This document shows positions 21,655-33,509 of a stretch of 64,000 bases of DNA, in pieces. The DNA lies in contig NC_081412.1 in the NCBI RefSeq assembly GCF_030272615.1, positions 698,844,656 to 698,908,655 of the forward strand, in the 5' to 3' direction. The notes under the pieces were generated by a model. That model worked only from the letters and a program-made list of their open reading frames with translations, did no database searches and was not told where the DNA came from. Numbering within the stretch: the stretch's first letter is position 1; each line of letters begins with the position of its first letter. The translations under genes and the position numbers were made by a program. The stretch comes from Cryptomeria japonica (lineage: Eukaryota; Streptophyta; Pinopsida; Cupressales; Cupressaceae).

Positions 21655-22860
21655 ATTGGAGCAGAGAATATTTAGGTGAAGAATTTCTTCAGATGGATGG
21701 TGTTAATTGGTTCATGGATTTGTTCTCCTTCCGATGTTGAAAGTTGATAAGTTGCGGAGTCGAAAGTTGTAGTAACGATATAGGGACCTAGCCAGTTGGG
21801 TTCAAACTTCCCTTTGTTATCTCGAAACTGTTGATTTTTAGGATTCTCTTTGAGAACTAAGTCACCAACCTGAAATTCTTGGTGTCAAACTTTCTTGTTA
21901 TATCTTTTGGACATTCTCTTTTGATACACTCTAAGATGATCAAACGCCATTTGTCGACACTCATCCAGCAATTCGAGCTCTTGCAATCTAGATATTTTAT
22001 AGTCTTCATTAGTAACAAGACCTTACAAGGAAACTCTTAGAGATTGTATTTCTACTTCAATAGGTAATACTGCTTTGGACCCATACACCAAAGAAAAAGG
22101 TGTAGCCCCAGTAGGTGTTCTGATACTTGTTCTATAAGCCCACGGTGTAGGATTGAGCTGCAGATGCCAATCCTTCCCGGATTTGTTCATTGTTCTATGA
22201 AAGATAGTCAGTAGGTTTTTGTTATATGCCTTTGCTTGTCCATTACCTTGAGGGTAATATACTGAGGACCAGTGTTGTTTGATTTTAAACTTCTCACAAA
22301 GTTCATCTAGATCTTTGTTCTTAAACTGTCCTCCATTGTCTGTTGTAATTGATGAAGGTATACCATATCTGCAGATGATATAGTTAAGAATAAATAGAGA
22401 TACTTGTTTTCTGGTTGCCTTGATGAGTGGAACTACTTCTACCCACTTAGTGAAGTACTCAGTGGTAGTGATAATAAATTTATGTCCATTAGATGATGCA
22501 AGATAAATACGGCCTATCAGATCGAACGCCCACTGTTGGAAGGGCCAGTGTGTCACAAAGGGTATGAGATCCCTTGTCGGAGCGTCTATAAGGTGTCCAT
22601 GCAACTGACACTTTTCATAGGTTTGAGCAAATTTTATAGCTTCTTTCTCCATGTCTGGCCAGTAGTAGCCACCCCTTAGTAGTTTTCGTGCTAAAGTTAG
22701 ACCGTTCGTATGAGATCCACAAACACCTTCATGAACTTCAAATAATGTGCGTTGAGACTCCTCAGTTTCTAGACATCTAAGAAAAGTATTATCTAAACCT
22801 CGCCTGAATAGGTCATTAGCAATGATTATGTACTGTGATGCATTTTGGATTAGGTTCCTT
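21655..22860 (-). pseudogene. Gypsy B integrase
   Basis: Minus strand; the longest open part is 22652-22023. The zinc-binding HHCC region lies upstream in frame (HEGVCGSHTNGLTLARKLL, then TYEKCQLHGH), where the first Cys of the CxxC pair is Tyr. The rve core follows: QWAFDLIGRIYLASSNGHKF (first Asp), ITTDNGGQFKNKDLDE (second Asp) and YYPQGNGQAKAYNKNLL. In this last motif the catalytic Glu of NGQAE is Lys (AAG, expected GAG), so the core is inactive. After a stop at the end of SLRVSL come C-terminal pieces (QVGDLVLKENP, WLGPYIVTTTF, IHLKKFFT). The frame differs from RT, the only frameshift I infer in pol. Confidence 0.8.
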
Positions 22861-22979
22861 TTTCATTTTAGGAAAGATTAGCAGGGATGACTTGGTCACG
22901 CAGGTAAGAGAAAATGTGGCTATAACGAGATGAGTCATGTCCAATAATAGAACAGACTACCTAGGACTCGGGAGAATCA

Positions 22980-23425
22980 TAGGCAGGGTAAAGTAACTCT
23001 TCCACCAAGAATTCAAAGCAAAAATTAGACTCCTGTAGCTATGGTATCGATGCCAAAGTAGCCATTGCATCCGCTGCTCTATTTGTTGTTATGGGGATCT
23101 GCTGAAATGATACGAAGGTAAAATATTTCTTGAGGTCATCCACCATCCTCTTGTAAGGCATCAATTTCTCATCTTTTGTCTAATATAGGTCATTAATCTA
23201 GTTGATAATGAGTTGAGAATCTCCATAGATGTGTAATTCCACGATCTTCCATTCAATGGCCAGCTTGATCCCATTTACCAAAGCTTCATACTCTGCAATT
23301 TTGTTTGTCCAAGGGAAGAGAAGTTTGTAAGCTTTTGGAATTGAGTATTTCTAGGGAGTAATAAATAGTATCTCGGCACCAAAACCATGTTGAGTGAAAT
23401 ACCCATCAAAGAACATCTACCATGA
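22980..23425 (-). pseudogene. Gypsy B second RNase H-like region
   Basis: After the RT/RNase H block the minus strand reads MFFDGYFTQHGFGAEILFIT, NKIAEYEALVNGIKLAIEW and LHIYGDSQLIIN, the pattern of a cellular-type (archaeal-like) RNase H with D...E...D residues. Tat-like gypsy elements are known to carry a second RNase H after the Ty3 one, which fits here. Several stops are present. It links the RT frame to the integrase. Confidence 0.6.
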
Positions 23426-24727
23426 TTATTCAGTCAAGTGCATTATTGATTCAACTAGGAATTCTATATGTAGAGGTTGATCGCCTTCAAGTGGAGCTTC
23501 AGCAAGTTGGTGTGCAATAACCTGTCCTTTGATGGTTGTACGTTCCACATATTCAATGTCAAATTCTGTAAGTACCATGACCCATTTGGACAGTCTTCCT
23601 GTAAGTGTTGCTTTACTAAGAAGATACTTAAGTGGATCAATCTTGGCTACTAGCTTAATAGAGTGTGCCAACATATAATGCCTTAATTTTTGCGATGCAA
23701 AGACCAAAGCTAAGCATGCTTCCCCTATTATAGTATAATTCATTTCATATGACACCAATGTTCTGCTGATGTAATAGATAGCTTGTTCCTTTTTATTATC
23801 ATCTTGTTGTGCCAGAAGTGCCCCTAGTGAAGTATCTATAGCTGATATGTACAGGATCAGTGGCTTACCTTGAATCGGTGGCATTAATATGAGTGGATTA
23901 GAAAGATATTCTTTGATTTGTTGTAAATGTCGTTCACAATCTTCATCCCAGTTGTATTGAATGCCTTTCCTTAATACCTTCGTGAAGGGTTGAGCTTTGT
24001 CAGCTAGCTGAGATATAAAATGCCTTATGGACTGAAGATGGCCTTGTAGACTTCTCATCTAACTGATATTCTTTGGGGGAGGCATTTCTATTATAGCTCA
24101 AACCTTTTCAGGGTAAACCTCAATTCCTTTTCTGGATATTGTGTACCCAAGCAATTTTCCTGATGTTACCCCAAATGCACATTTCTTTGGATTTAAGACG
24201 AGCTTGAATCTTTCCATTCAATCTAATATGAGGCCTAGATCTTGAATGTGTGTAGGTCTCTTCATAGTTTTTACCAGGGTGTCATCAACATAGTCTTCCA
24301 TGCTTTTATGCATCATATCATGGAAAATAGTAGTTACTGCTCTCTAGTAAGTTTCTCCTGCGTTCTTTAGACCAAACGGCATAACATTCCAGCAAAAGGT
24401 TCCCCATGCACATGTGAAAGTTGTCTTCTCTTGATCTTCAGGTGCTATCTTCATCTGATTGTAACCAGAGAATCCATCCATTAATGAATACATCTCATAT
24501 CCAGCAGTCATATCTACTATCATGTCAATGTTGGGTAATGGAAAATCATCTTTTGGACACCCCTTGTTGAGATCCCTGAAATCTGTGCAAACTCTAATAG
24601 ATTTGTCTGCTTTTGATACAAGTACTATGTTGGATATCCATTCTGTGTAGTCTATAGCTCTGATAAATCCATCTTTTAGTAATTTCTCTAGCTTAGCCTT
24701 GACTAGTATTGCCACATGAGGATGCAT
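23426..24727 (-). pseudogene. Gypsy B reverse transcriptase and RNase H
   Basis: Minus strand in one frame with stops. RT: WISNIVLVSKADKSIRVCTD, FRDLNKGCPKDDFPLPNIDM, GYEMYSLMDGFSGYNQMKIA (first catalytic Asp), MPFGLKNAGETY, a TAG where the family has Gln (TYQRA), then EDYVDDTLVK, the YVDD box with both Asp kept. Connection and RNase H: LRKGIQYNWDEDCERHLQQI, ISRTLVSYEMNYTIIGEACL, FDIEYVERTTIKG. Stops at 24344-24346, about 24058-24060 and 23426-23428. Catalytic RT residues are kept, so loss of function comes from stops rather than active-site change. Confidence 0.85.
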
Positions 24728-25753
24728 CTTTCAGAGTTTTTGTTTGACCGGTTTAACTCCTGGCATAATAGAGAGATGATGCATGATGAGATCAGGATCT
24801 AGTCCTGGCATATCTGAGTATTTCCATGTAAAGTTGATCTTATTTTCTAAAAACAGATTGCTGAAATCTTTTAACTCTTCTGCTGATAGCGATTGAGCTA
24901 AATGAATGATATGCGGTATCTCTTGACTCCCAATGTTCACTAGCTGAGTTGGCTCAATCAATATGGAAGATCTCTCCTAGAAGTGACTCGGTAGTATATC
25001 AAGTATCTCACCTTCAGGCGCCTCAAAGAGGTTTTCACCCTTAGGTTCATCCTTTATTTTCTCTTTTTTAGAGTCTGACACCGCCACAATGTGGTTTTCA
25101 CCATCAGATCTTTTATTCTTATTTTTCTTGTTTTTGTGACTAAGATACTTGATATCTACTTCAATCATGTTTTCATTATGTTCGTTGGTGGAAGAGTACA
25201 TGGATTCAACTACATTGAGATAGTAGGCTAGAGTATAGTCATTGCCAAAGGTAGGGACATTCAAGGGTTGATTATAAAGAGTGCAATCAATCAGTTCCGG
25301 ATGCATTAAGGATAAGGTTGGAACAGGCTCAAGGGAGTGCACGGTACTATCATCATGACTTCGGACCGACCAGTTGAGTTCTAGAAGACAACCTTGTGTA
25401 TGTGTCTTGAGACTAGGAAGAGTTACGACATGATTATCATCATTTATGTTAGTATTTCTTGTACCTAGTTTAACTGACCTACTTCTAGCATCATCACCTA
25501 CTTCAGACTGGGCTACATACCATGGTATAACAGTAGTTAGTATTTCATCATTCATGACAGAGTAGTCATAATGCATTGTTGAATAGTTGTTATCATAGAC
25601 AAAGCTCCTATCTGAGTCATCAGAGTCATTGGATGAAGTTGTTGACTCATCTTCAAGTGGTTTAGTGAAGGCATATATAGTATCAACACCCACATCTTTG
25701 GTGCTGCAAGTTCCTTTGTGATTTGGTTCATTGATTGCTTGCATTTGACACAC
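24728..25753 (-). pseudogene. Gypsy B linker between G-patch and RT
   Basis: Minus-strand frames 25753-24977 (258 codons) and 24961-24731 (76 codons), in the same frame as protease and RT. The first is acidic and Asp/Ser-rich (DESTTSSNDSDDSDRSFVYD) with a lysine run (SHKNKKNKNKRSDGE); it resembles the disordered linker of large gypsy polyproteins. The second (LAQSLSAEELKDFSNLFLEN, FTWKYSDMPGLDPDLIMHHL) is the conserved lead-in to RT. The stops between pieces (HF*ERS, KL*KMH) read as CAG to TAG and CGA to TGA. Confidence 0.65.
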
Positions 25754-25855
25754 TTGTGGACATGACTTTGATGGTTATGTTAATCCCTATCGTCTGTTCC
25801 ATTCAACTTCTTCTAGACTGATGACTGGTTCTCTTGCTCTAGCTTCTAGTTCTTC

Positions 25856-26650
25856 TTATGTGATTTCGTACTTGATTCGTCCTATCTCATTAGGAGAATT
25901 GGTAGGTGAAGGACTTGCTTGTGTCCTTTCTTTCTTCAACTGTCGATCATAGTCTTCTTGTCGTTTTAATTTGATTTCTTCTATTTCCTTTTGCATTCTT
26001 AGGTGTACTAGCTCTTGTGCGTCATCTACAGTATCCCTGAGTTCTTCAAGCATTTCTGTAGTAGATGTATCTAAGATGTGATCTAGACCCCATTCATACT
26101 CATTTGAATCAGTTTCTGAGTCATCTACTTGTTTTCTGCCAGTATATGTGACCGGAATGTTCAGTGGTGCAAACAATTCTTTGATTTTGTATATTTCATC
26201 TCTCATATCCTCTAGAGAATCTACTTCATGTAGTATTATAGCTGATACAACTCGAACTTGACCACCATCTATTTCCTTTCCCTGGGTGGGCAATTATTTT
26301 TGTTCACCGTCACATTCCTCCTGAGTTTGTTGAGTATTTATTTCTTGTGTTGTTAGAGGTAGTACCTTTTTCTTCCACTTACATTGGTGGTGAGATGTGT
26401 GCTTCTGATCTGATGACTTTCTTAGATCATATCCCAATCTAGCTTTATCATTGGTTGACTTAGTTTGTAACTGAATAGGTTCAACAATACCTTTTTGACA
26501 TTTGCCGAGAGGACAAGTACCTGAATATCCCATGCGTTGAAGCATCTTATAGCCTGGACCATATTGAGTTGGAGAAATCTCACAATGTCGTATTTCTTTA
26601 TCTGCACTGTCTTCTTTGAAGAGCGATTTAAGGACATCATCCCCTTCCAT
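25856..26650 (-). pseudogene. Gypsy B G-patch region
   Basis: Minus-strand frames 26650-26294 and 26293-25856, contiguous apart from one TAA (EQK*LPT, probably CAA to TAA). The first carries a G-patch: GPGYKMLQRMGYSGTCPLGK followed by KGIVEPIQLQT. G-patches are glycine-rich nucleic-acid-binding motifs and are known between protease and RT in some plant gypsy polyproteins. The second is acidic with a probable coiled coil (LRMQKEIEEIKLKRQEDYDR). In frame with protease and RT. Confidence 0.7.
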
Positions 26651-26749
26651 TTCACCTGCAAGAGAAGTAGAGGACTATATAAAGGTACCATCATAAATGA
26701 CTTTTGGAGTTGAAGTTTATGGCCTCATGCCTTTTGATGGTTTTCCCAA

Positions 26750-28667
26750 CTATCTTGGTGATAGAGGAAGAGACATTAGTGAGAGTATAGTCTCGATCTT
26801 GTAACCATCCATGCCGGTGTTTGTGATTCTCAGTTTCTTTTCCAAATCTCTCAACAAATATTTCAAACTTTTAGCTGCAGAAGCTGCTCTATTATTAGGA
26901 ACAAAAGATTCAACACCCTGTGTTAATGCGTTGTAGGTATAGCTTGTATCGGCAGGAATACTGACTTCAACTCCATTATAGGGAAATTTTAGGCATTGAT
27001 GATACGTAGATGGTACTGCTTTCATTTCATGAATCCATGGCCTACCCAGTAACATGTTGTATGAAAGATGAAGATCCAGGACTTGAAAAATGACATCTCT
27101 CTCCACAAGTCCTACTCTAATTGGCAATGATACCAGTCCCTTATAAGTTCTTTCCTCTTCATCATAAGCCTTGATTGTTATCTTCTTTGTTGGATCAATA
27201 ACATTTTCAGAGAATCCCAGTTGTGTTAATAGACCGTAAGTGCAAATATTCAACCCAGCTCCTCCATCTATCAAAACACGTTTAACGCGGTGTTTATGGA
27301 TCATGGCTTCAATGTGCAATGGTTGGTTATGTGGGTGACTCAGTGAATTATCATCTTCTTCAGAGAATGTGAGATAATAAGGTGAAGTTAGGTGGCCTAC
27401 CTTAGATTGAAACCGATCTACGTCCAAATCTTTAGGGACACTGGTGGTACGTAGAGCCTTGTCTAGGACCTCTTTATGAGCAGAAGAGATCTTAAGCAGT
27501 TCTAAAATGGAGATTTGAGCATTGGTTCTCTTCAATTGTTCGACAATGCTATAACCAGGGGAAGACGATGAAGCTGGTTGTTTCAATTTAGCCATGATTG
27601 TGTCTGTTTGTCTATTTGGCAGTTTTGATGTTGTTTGATCAAAAGTTGGGGGACTATCTCTTGGGAGGGAAATCTTCCTTTGAGCGCAAGTCACAGCATT
27701 AGCAGCTTGTGCTTTATTTTGGTGATCTAGGACTATGATCACATTGCAATATTCAGGTTGAATAGATTCAATCATGTTGATCACAATATCATTGTTAGTG
27801 TAAGTATAATTGACTCTAGCTCCTCCCTTGGATTTTGAGGAATCTCCTTGTTCATAAGTGGGTAAGGGATCTTTAAAGGCCTTATGATCAGCATTAGTTG
27901 CGTGATTTCCAACAATGATCTTTCCTACATCAATGAGATCTTGGATTTCATGTCGGAGTTTCATGCAGTGGTTTATGTTATGTCCCTTGTTCCAATCGTA
28001 GTCACAGTAGTCATTTTCTCTCCACCATTTGAGTCTAATTTTTGGTTCATAGGGTCGGGAATTGTCTGGCAATGTTATCAGATTATTTGCCAATAAAGTT
28101 TTAAAAGTCGATTCATATGACTCATCTAGAGGAGTAAACTCACGCTTAGGCTTTGAGACCCAAGGCATGTCTTTAAACCACTCTCTTGTTTTCTTTGGTG
28201 GATTCTCTGTTGTAGTTTCAGCTGCCTTGAGTGCTTGTGTGCCACTGGCCAAGTTAAATATTGTGGATTTTTTTTTCGCTTGGACAGTATCTACCACTCC
28301 ATCACTAACAATGTTCTTGTTGCTATCTTTGCTATATTTCCAGTATTTACTCTTTTCTTTAGAGATAGATCCTTGCGATGTTTCTTTCCAAAGTGATATG
28401 TCTCCCTTTTTGATAAGCATGTCTTCCATTCTGAGGGCGTTATCTACCATTTTGATGAATGAAGGGTGTACTTGAATCTGGACACTATATTTCAATTCAG
28501 GGACTAAGTTGTTGATGAAGATGTCCATTTTCTCAAGATCTAGGATGGTCCATGAATATCTAGAGAACATCTTTCTCCATCGTTGGAGGAAAAAGAGAAA
28601 GGGTTCTCCTATCTTTTGTCTAGTATTGCAAAGCTCTATCATAGTGACTGGGTGACGAATGTTGTAT
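26750..28667 (-). pseudogene. Gypsy B gag (second part) and protease
   Basis: One open minus-strand frame. Gag continues after the copia D insertion: YNIRHPVTMIELCNTRQKIG, FLQRWRKMFSRYSW. Next come MEDMLIKKGD and a Cys/His-rich piece (CDYDWNKGHNINHCMKLRHE) that resembles a modified knuckle. The protease lies at about 27300-26850: RVLIDGGAGLNICTYGLLTQ (active-site DGGA), then LLGRPWIHEMKAVPSTYHQC. A longer frame from 28738 includes copia D LTR bases, so gag itself starts at 28667. Active-site residues are kept. This open run of 639 codons is the longest piece of gypsy B. Confidence 0.85.
28664..28667. other. copia D target site, left side
   Basis: Plus-strand gtat before the LTR; the other flank (34915-34918) is ggat. 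As read on the minus strand these are ATAC and ATCC, an imperfect 4-bp match. The gag frame on both sides (QYSS and YNIRHP) agrees with insertion at one point. Confidence 0.4.
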
Positions 28668-29118
28668 TGTGAGATTTTGCCAAGATCAAGGGCACAATGA
28701 AAAGTATAAAAATAAAGACAAAAGAATGACAAGAACAAACTATATTCTCATCAATATGAAAATGATCAACTGGATTCACCAATACAATGAATATAGGCCT
28801 TCTCATATAGGCAAGGCCATATGGATGTACGAGCACACGATCATGACATGTGGCTTAATGAAAAACAAGGGTAGGTAAGAAATACTAGGGGTAGGTAGGA
28901 GAAATAATATAATATTCCACAAGAGGTAGATGACCCACTGAATGTGGAGTGTAACAACAAAACAAGACCACAAAAGGTGGAATTTATCCTACAAGCTCTA
29001 TACCTATGTGCACACTTCCCTAAGTGTCTCAAATCCAAACTATGAAGAAATGCATTATCCTAAGTTAACTTAAGTAAAGTGTAATAATATCGATAATGAA
29101 TATTTATTTACACCAACA
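28668..29118 (-). repeat. Copia D 3' LTR
   Basis: 451 bp; the minus strand starts TGTTGGTGTAAATAAATATT and ends CAAAATCTCACA. The TATA-like site of the partner LTR is changed here to TATATGAG (about 28804). Confidence 0.92.
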
Positions 29119-29131
29119 CCCCCCCTTAAGT
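29119..29131 (-). other. Copia D polypurine tract
   Basis: The minus strand reads ...ACTTAAGGGGGGG immediately before TGTTGGTG, the expected plus-strand primer position. Confidence 0.85.
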
Positions 29132-29410
29132 GCAACTTAGGGGAAAGAAGACTCAAGTCAACAATGCAAGATAGGTCCCGGTTACTAGGCCATGATAGGT
29201 ACCCATGTACAATATGCAAATGCAAGAAAAACCATGCAATGCAATCTCTCACAAATGGAGAAAAGGAGAAAACCCAGTGGGAAAAAACTCCCCCCCAATA
29301 GAGAGATGAAAGTACAAAAGACTCTCAAAGAAGAAGGACAAAACCTCAAAGAGGAAAAATTCCCCCCCCATAAGAGAGGAAGGAGAAGTCAGCTGACCCC
29401 CCTTAATGAC
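29132..29410 (-). other. Copia D 3' untranslated region
   Basis: Between the end of RNase H and the polypurine tract. It includes runs of C on the plus strand (29287-29296, 29364-29371) and purine-rich text, with no coding motif. Confidence 0.5.
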
Positions 29411-30906
29411 ACATCTTGCACCCCCAAGAGAGATCGCAACTACTGGAACTTACTCTCAATGAAAGGTTTGGTGAATATGTCCGCAACCTGCTCCGCTGTA
29501 GGACAATATTGCAAATCAATGACCTGCTCCTGAATGAGCTCTCAGATATAGTGCATATGAATCTCGATGTGTTTGGTCCGCTGGTGCTGGACCGGGTTCT
29601 TTGAGATTGCAATAGCACTCGGATTGTCACAATGTAGAACTGTCGGTCGTGAAGTGGTGAACCCAAACTCTATGAGAATCTGCTAAAGCCAAATGGTCTC
29701 AGTCATTGCATTAAAAGCGCCTCGATACTCAGCCTTAGTCAAAGAAAGAGCAATAGCATGCTGCTTCTTGCTCTACCAACAAATGGGGCTTGAACCAAGG
29801 TGAAAATTATAACCGGAAGTAGACTTACGATCATCAAGATCACTAGCCCAATCAGAGTCTGTGTAACCAACCAAGCTAAGTCCTGTGCCTGTTGCATAGT
29901 GAATCCCATAGTGATGTGTACCCTGGATGTAATGAAGGATGCGTTTGGCAGATTTCCAATGAAGCTCATGTGGTTCCTGCATGAAGCGGGAAACCATGCC
30001 AAATGCAAATGAAATATCAAGGCATGTATGGGTCAAGTAGGTGAGACTACCCACAAGCTGACGATACAAAGTGGCATCAACTAGTGGAGAAGAACACTGA
30101 GCCTCAAGCTTGACTCCAGAAAGAAAGGGAGTTGGTGCAGGCTTACAATCAGCCATATGAAAGCGTGCAAGTAGATCGAGAGCATACTTGGGCTCTGATA
30201 ATGTAATCCCTGAAGGTGACTGTGAAATCTCTATTCCGAGAAAGTAGTGCAAAAGACCCAAGTTAGTCATAGCAAATCTATCATGCAAAGCAGATTTGAC
30301 CCTACTAATGATGGATGTGGTACTCCCTGTAATGATAAAATCATCAACATAGAGCACAAGTATCTAGTGAGAGTCATCATGTCGCAAAATGTAGACATTT
30401 GGATAGGAATGACACCTAGTGAACCCTGCTGAGAGAAGAAAGGAATCCATCTTGGTGTACCAAACCATGGGGGCCTGCTTAAGGCCATAGAGAGATTTCC
30501 TTAGTCTGCAAACCAAGGAAGTATCCTAGATGAAACCCTGCGGCTGCTCCATATAAATCTCCTCATCAAGGTCACCATGAAGAAAAGCACTCTTCACATC
30601 CATCTAACGTACATCCCAACCATGAGTTGCGGCAATAGCAAGTGTCAAGCGAATGGAGTTCATCTTGGCTATAGGCGCAAAGGTCTCAGTATAGTCAACA
30701 CCTGCAACCTGAGAGAAACCTTTCGCAACAAGCCAAGCCTTATTCTTATCCACACTACCATCCGCAACATACTTGGTCCAATAGATCCACTTACATCGAA
30801 CCATCTCTCTCCCCTTAGGGAGATGGACTAAATCCCATGTGTTGTTCCTCATCAAGGAACTATACTCTTCCTTCATAGCTTGGTCCCACTCAGGAACCTT
30901 TGATGC
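29411..30906 (-). pseudogene. Copia D reverse transcriptase and RNase H
   Basis: Minus strand, one frame throughout. RT: WDQAMKEEYSSLMRNNTWDL, LVAKGFSQVAGVDYTETFAP, MDVKSAFLHGDLDEEIYMEQ, SLYGLKQAPMVWY, VLYVDDFIITGS (YVDD intact), LGLLHYFLGIEI. RNase H: VGYTDSDWASDLDDRKSTSG, TKAEYRGAFNAMTETIWL, then CDNPSAIAISKNPVQHQRTK and EQVADIFTKPF. Stops at WDVR*MDVK (30604-30606), GFI*DTSL, SH*ILVLY, CW*SKKQ, IWL*QIL and HYI*ELI. The first three fit CAG to TAG and the last CGA to TGA. Apart from these the domain appears complete. Confidence 0.88.
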
Positions 30907-32075
30907 TTCCCAAAATGTCTGTGGATCGGAAGCAGTAGCAACGAATGCATGTGGAAGATCCTGATGTTGTGATCAAGTTCTCCATGTATCTGAAGGATCC
31001 CCAACAAGAGAACCTGTGGACTCAAGTGTCTGTTGAGCCCAACGAGGTCTAGGTGGAGGTGGAGAACGAGGCTCCTCAACTGCAAGTGGACCCTGTGAAG
31101 GTGTAACCCTACAAGTCGGAGTTGAAGGAGTCTCATTATCTGAATAACTAGCATCACTATCCACAATGGAGGAAGGTGGAGGAGGTAGAGAGGCTAACCT
31201 AGGAGAGCTTTCCTCAAAGTGAACACTCCTCTCAATGAACACCTCATGTGTCTCAGGATCCATCAGTCTATATGCCTTAACACCCTCAGGATATCCAACA
31301 AATATGCAAGGCCGACTCTGAGGTTCCAATGCCTTACATTTCTGCAGAGGTATGCGACCCCATGTTGGAAACCCAAAGACTCTGAAATGTGTAACAATCA
31401 GTTTCCTACCAGCCGAAGCCTCAAAAGGAGTAATACCTTGCAAAGCTTTGTGAGGAACCCAATTCTAGATGTGTGTGGCACAACTGATAGCCTCTGCCCA
31501 AAAGGTAGGATCAAGAGAACGTGCATGTATCATATAGCTAGCCATTTCTTTGAGAATTTTATTCTTGTGTTCTACAACTCTGTTCTGTTGTGGAGTGTAT
31601 GCGACAGAATGTTGAAGATCAATCCCCTCAAATGTACAAAAATCCTCAAGTCTTTTGTTCACATATTCCCTTCCATTATCTGTGTGAAGAATCTTCACCA
31701 CTTTCCCGGATTGCTTCTCCACACGAGTCTTGAAGTCCTGAAATCTATCAAATACTTCACTCTTATGAATAAGAAAGTAGACCCAAGTGAAGCGGGAGTA
31801 GTCATCAATGAAGGTGAGGACATAATGGGCCTTACTAAATGAAGGTGTTGGAAATGGACCTGCTACATCGCTGTGAACAAGTTGAAGAACTTCCAAAGCT
31901 CTCTAAGTTTTCCCTTTATCAAACTTTTCCTTGGGATGCTTGCCCAGGGAACAACCTGAACATACACCCTCTGAAAAACTGATTCGAGGTAGACCTGTGA
32001 CCATGTCTTTAGTGTTGAGCTGCTGAAGATAGCAGTAGTTGAGGTGACCAAACCGCTCATGTCATAGCTTACTTT
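30907..32075 (-). pseudogene. Copia D integrase with GAG-pre-integrase region
   Basis: Minus strand. The GAG-pre-integrase part (RFGHLNYCYLQQLNTKDMVT, CSGCSLGKHPKEKF) leads into rve at 31896: HSDVAGPFPTPSFSKAHYVL (Asp), HTDNGREYVNKRLEDF (Asp), YTPQQNRVVEHKNKILKEMA (Glu). The D,D,E triad is intact, although the usual NG before the Glu is NR. One TAG (ATHI*NWV) separates it from the C-terminal part (31443-30973): VFGFPTWGRIPLQKCKALEP, CIFVGYPEGVKAYRLMD, then a proline-rich linker towards RT. Confidence 0.87.
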
Positions 32076-32500
32076 TTAAATTTGAATGAGTAAGCAAGGC
32101 CCTAGAAGGTGAACTTGGCACAAAGTGGGAGAATGAATAAAGCCTTGAGTTGTCATTGACTTGTCCCACTGCTACCAAGGCATCATCATCAAGTTCCTTT
32201 ACCACAACTGAATCTGGTGTAAACTCAACCTTTTTCCCATTCCCATAGTGAGTGATTTGGTAACATAGAGAGAAGGTTGGTAGACAAGTTAGGAACATAG
32301 AGAACATTCTCAAATGTTCCATCATCCATGTCAACTGAACCTTTCCCTTCAACCTCTACTTGTGTATCATCACCTATGTAAATGTGAGGTACCTTAGATG
32401 GCTCCAATGAAGAAAATTGCTCCTTTGTAGAACCCATGCCATATGAGGCACCTGAGTCAAGTATCCACTGCTATGAAGAACTTGTTGTAGCCACAAATGC
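32076..32500 (-). pseudogene. Copia D protease
   Basis: Minus-strand aspartic protease: after a TAG (SSS*QWILDSG) comes WILDSGASYGMGSTKEQFSS with the DSGA active site, then IYIGDDTQVEVEGKGSV and FENVLYVPNLSTNLLSM. A frameshift near 32230-32350 separates it from the following part (ELDDDALVAVGQVNDNSRLY). Confidence 0.8.
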
Positions 32501-33450
32501 TTGCCCTTTTCTGTTAGACTGTGAGGAAGAGGAAGGAGATGAATCCTTCTTTGTGTAGGCAAATGGCAAGTTGATGTTGTTTTTCTTAAGAAGATTAGTT
32601 AACTCATCAACTTGCTTTGTGTGGCATCGATGCTCATCATGACCATACTTCTCGCAATATGTACAAGTTGGCTTATCCTTCTTAGGTGGTGTCCCCTTCT
32701 TGGAAGAGGATGGAAAATCGCCTTGTGATGGAGAGGATGATTGTCCTTTTTCTTGTTGTGGCTGTGACTTAGATTGCTTCTTCTTCTTGTTGGAATCTTT
32801 GCCTTGACTTCCTTGATTCCCTTGATTAGCCACCAAAGCCTTGGACTTTGAAGACTCGAGAAACCCCATGTTCAAAAACTTAGATTGTTCCAATATCAAC
32901 ATTTCTATGAAAGCATCAAATGAAGGCATAACATAGGAACTCCCCACTGTCAAATGATGAGTTTGGAAGCTAGACACAAATGTTGCATATTCTGGTGCAA
33001 GCTTGTCCAACAAGTTGAATATCAATTGAGCATCCTTTTGTCAATTCCACAATCCTTAAGCTTTGCTATTAGCTCATTTTCTTTGGTGACATAATCTTGG
33101 ATTGTATCAAAACTCTTGGGATCCAAGTTGGTGAGCTCATTGTCAATCTTATAACCTCTGATTTCATCAACTTGACCATACAATTTCTAAAACATATCCC
33201 AAGCATCTTTGATTGTAGTACACTTCTCAATATGAAAGATCAGGTCATCTGATACATGTTTGCTCAAATTTCCAAGAGGCATGCAATTCTTAGTGATCCA
33301 TTCTAACTGAGCATTAGGACCAGCCTTAGGATCAGGTGGTGTTGCTATTGTTCCATCTATGTAATGCGTGAGATCTTTTTCCTTTAATTTTCTCCATACT
33401 TTAATTTTCCATGATGCATAATTATGTGCAGTTAAAGGTGGAAATTTATG
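32471..33450 (-). pseudogene. Copia D gag with CCHC zinc knuckle
   Basis: Minus strand. DUF4219/UBN2-type start: FPPLTAHNYASWKIKVWRKL, then IEKCTTIKDAWDMF; after a stop and a frameshift at about 33030, LDKLAPEYATFVSSFQTHHL. Then a Gln/Ser/Lys-rich linker and a perfect knuckle CTYCEKYGHDEHRC (C-x2-C-x4-H-x4-C), followed by a Ser-rich tail. The likely start Met is in FVAMSPHKFPP near 33460; upstream residues of the longer frame look like leader. Confidence 0.85.
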
Positions 33451-33509
33451 AGGACTCATTGCAACAAAAATGAAAGAGCACAAGGAAAGAGAGGCATAAT
33501 CACACAAGA

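Noticed and set aside
21172-21675. 167-codon frame with repeating HFLIFMISSG, looks like a multi-pass membrane protein
   Set aside because: It is the translation of a 30-bp tandem DNA repeat in a non-coding part of gypsy B, with no homology or start context.
26750-28738. Start of gypsy B gag frame at 28738
   Set aside because: 28668-28738 belongs to the copia D LTR. The real gag joins at 28667 from 34915.
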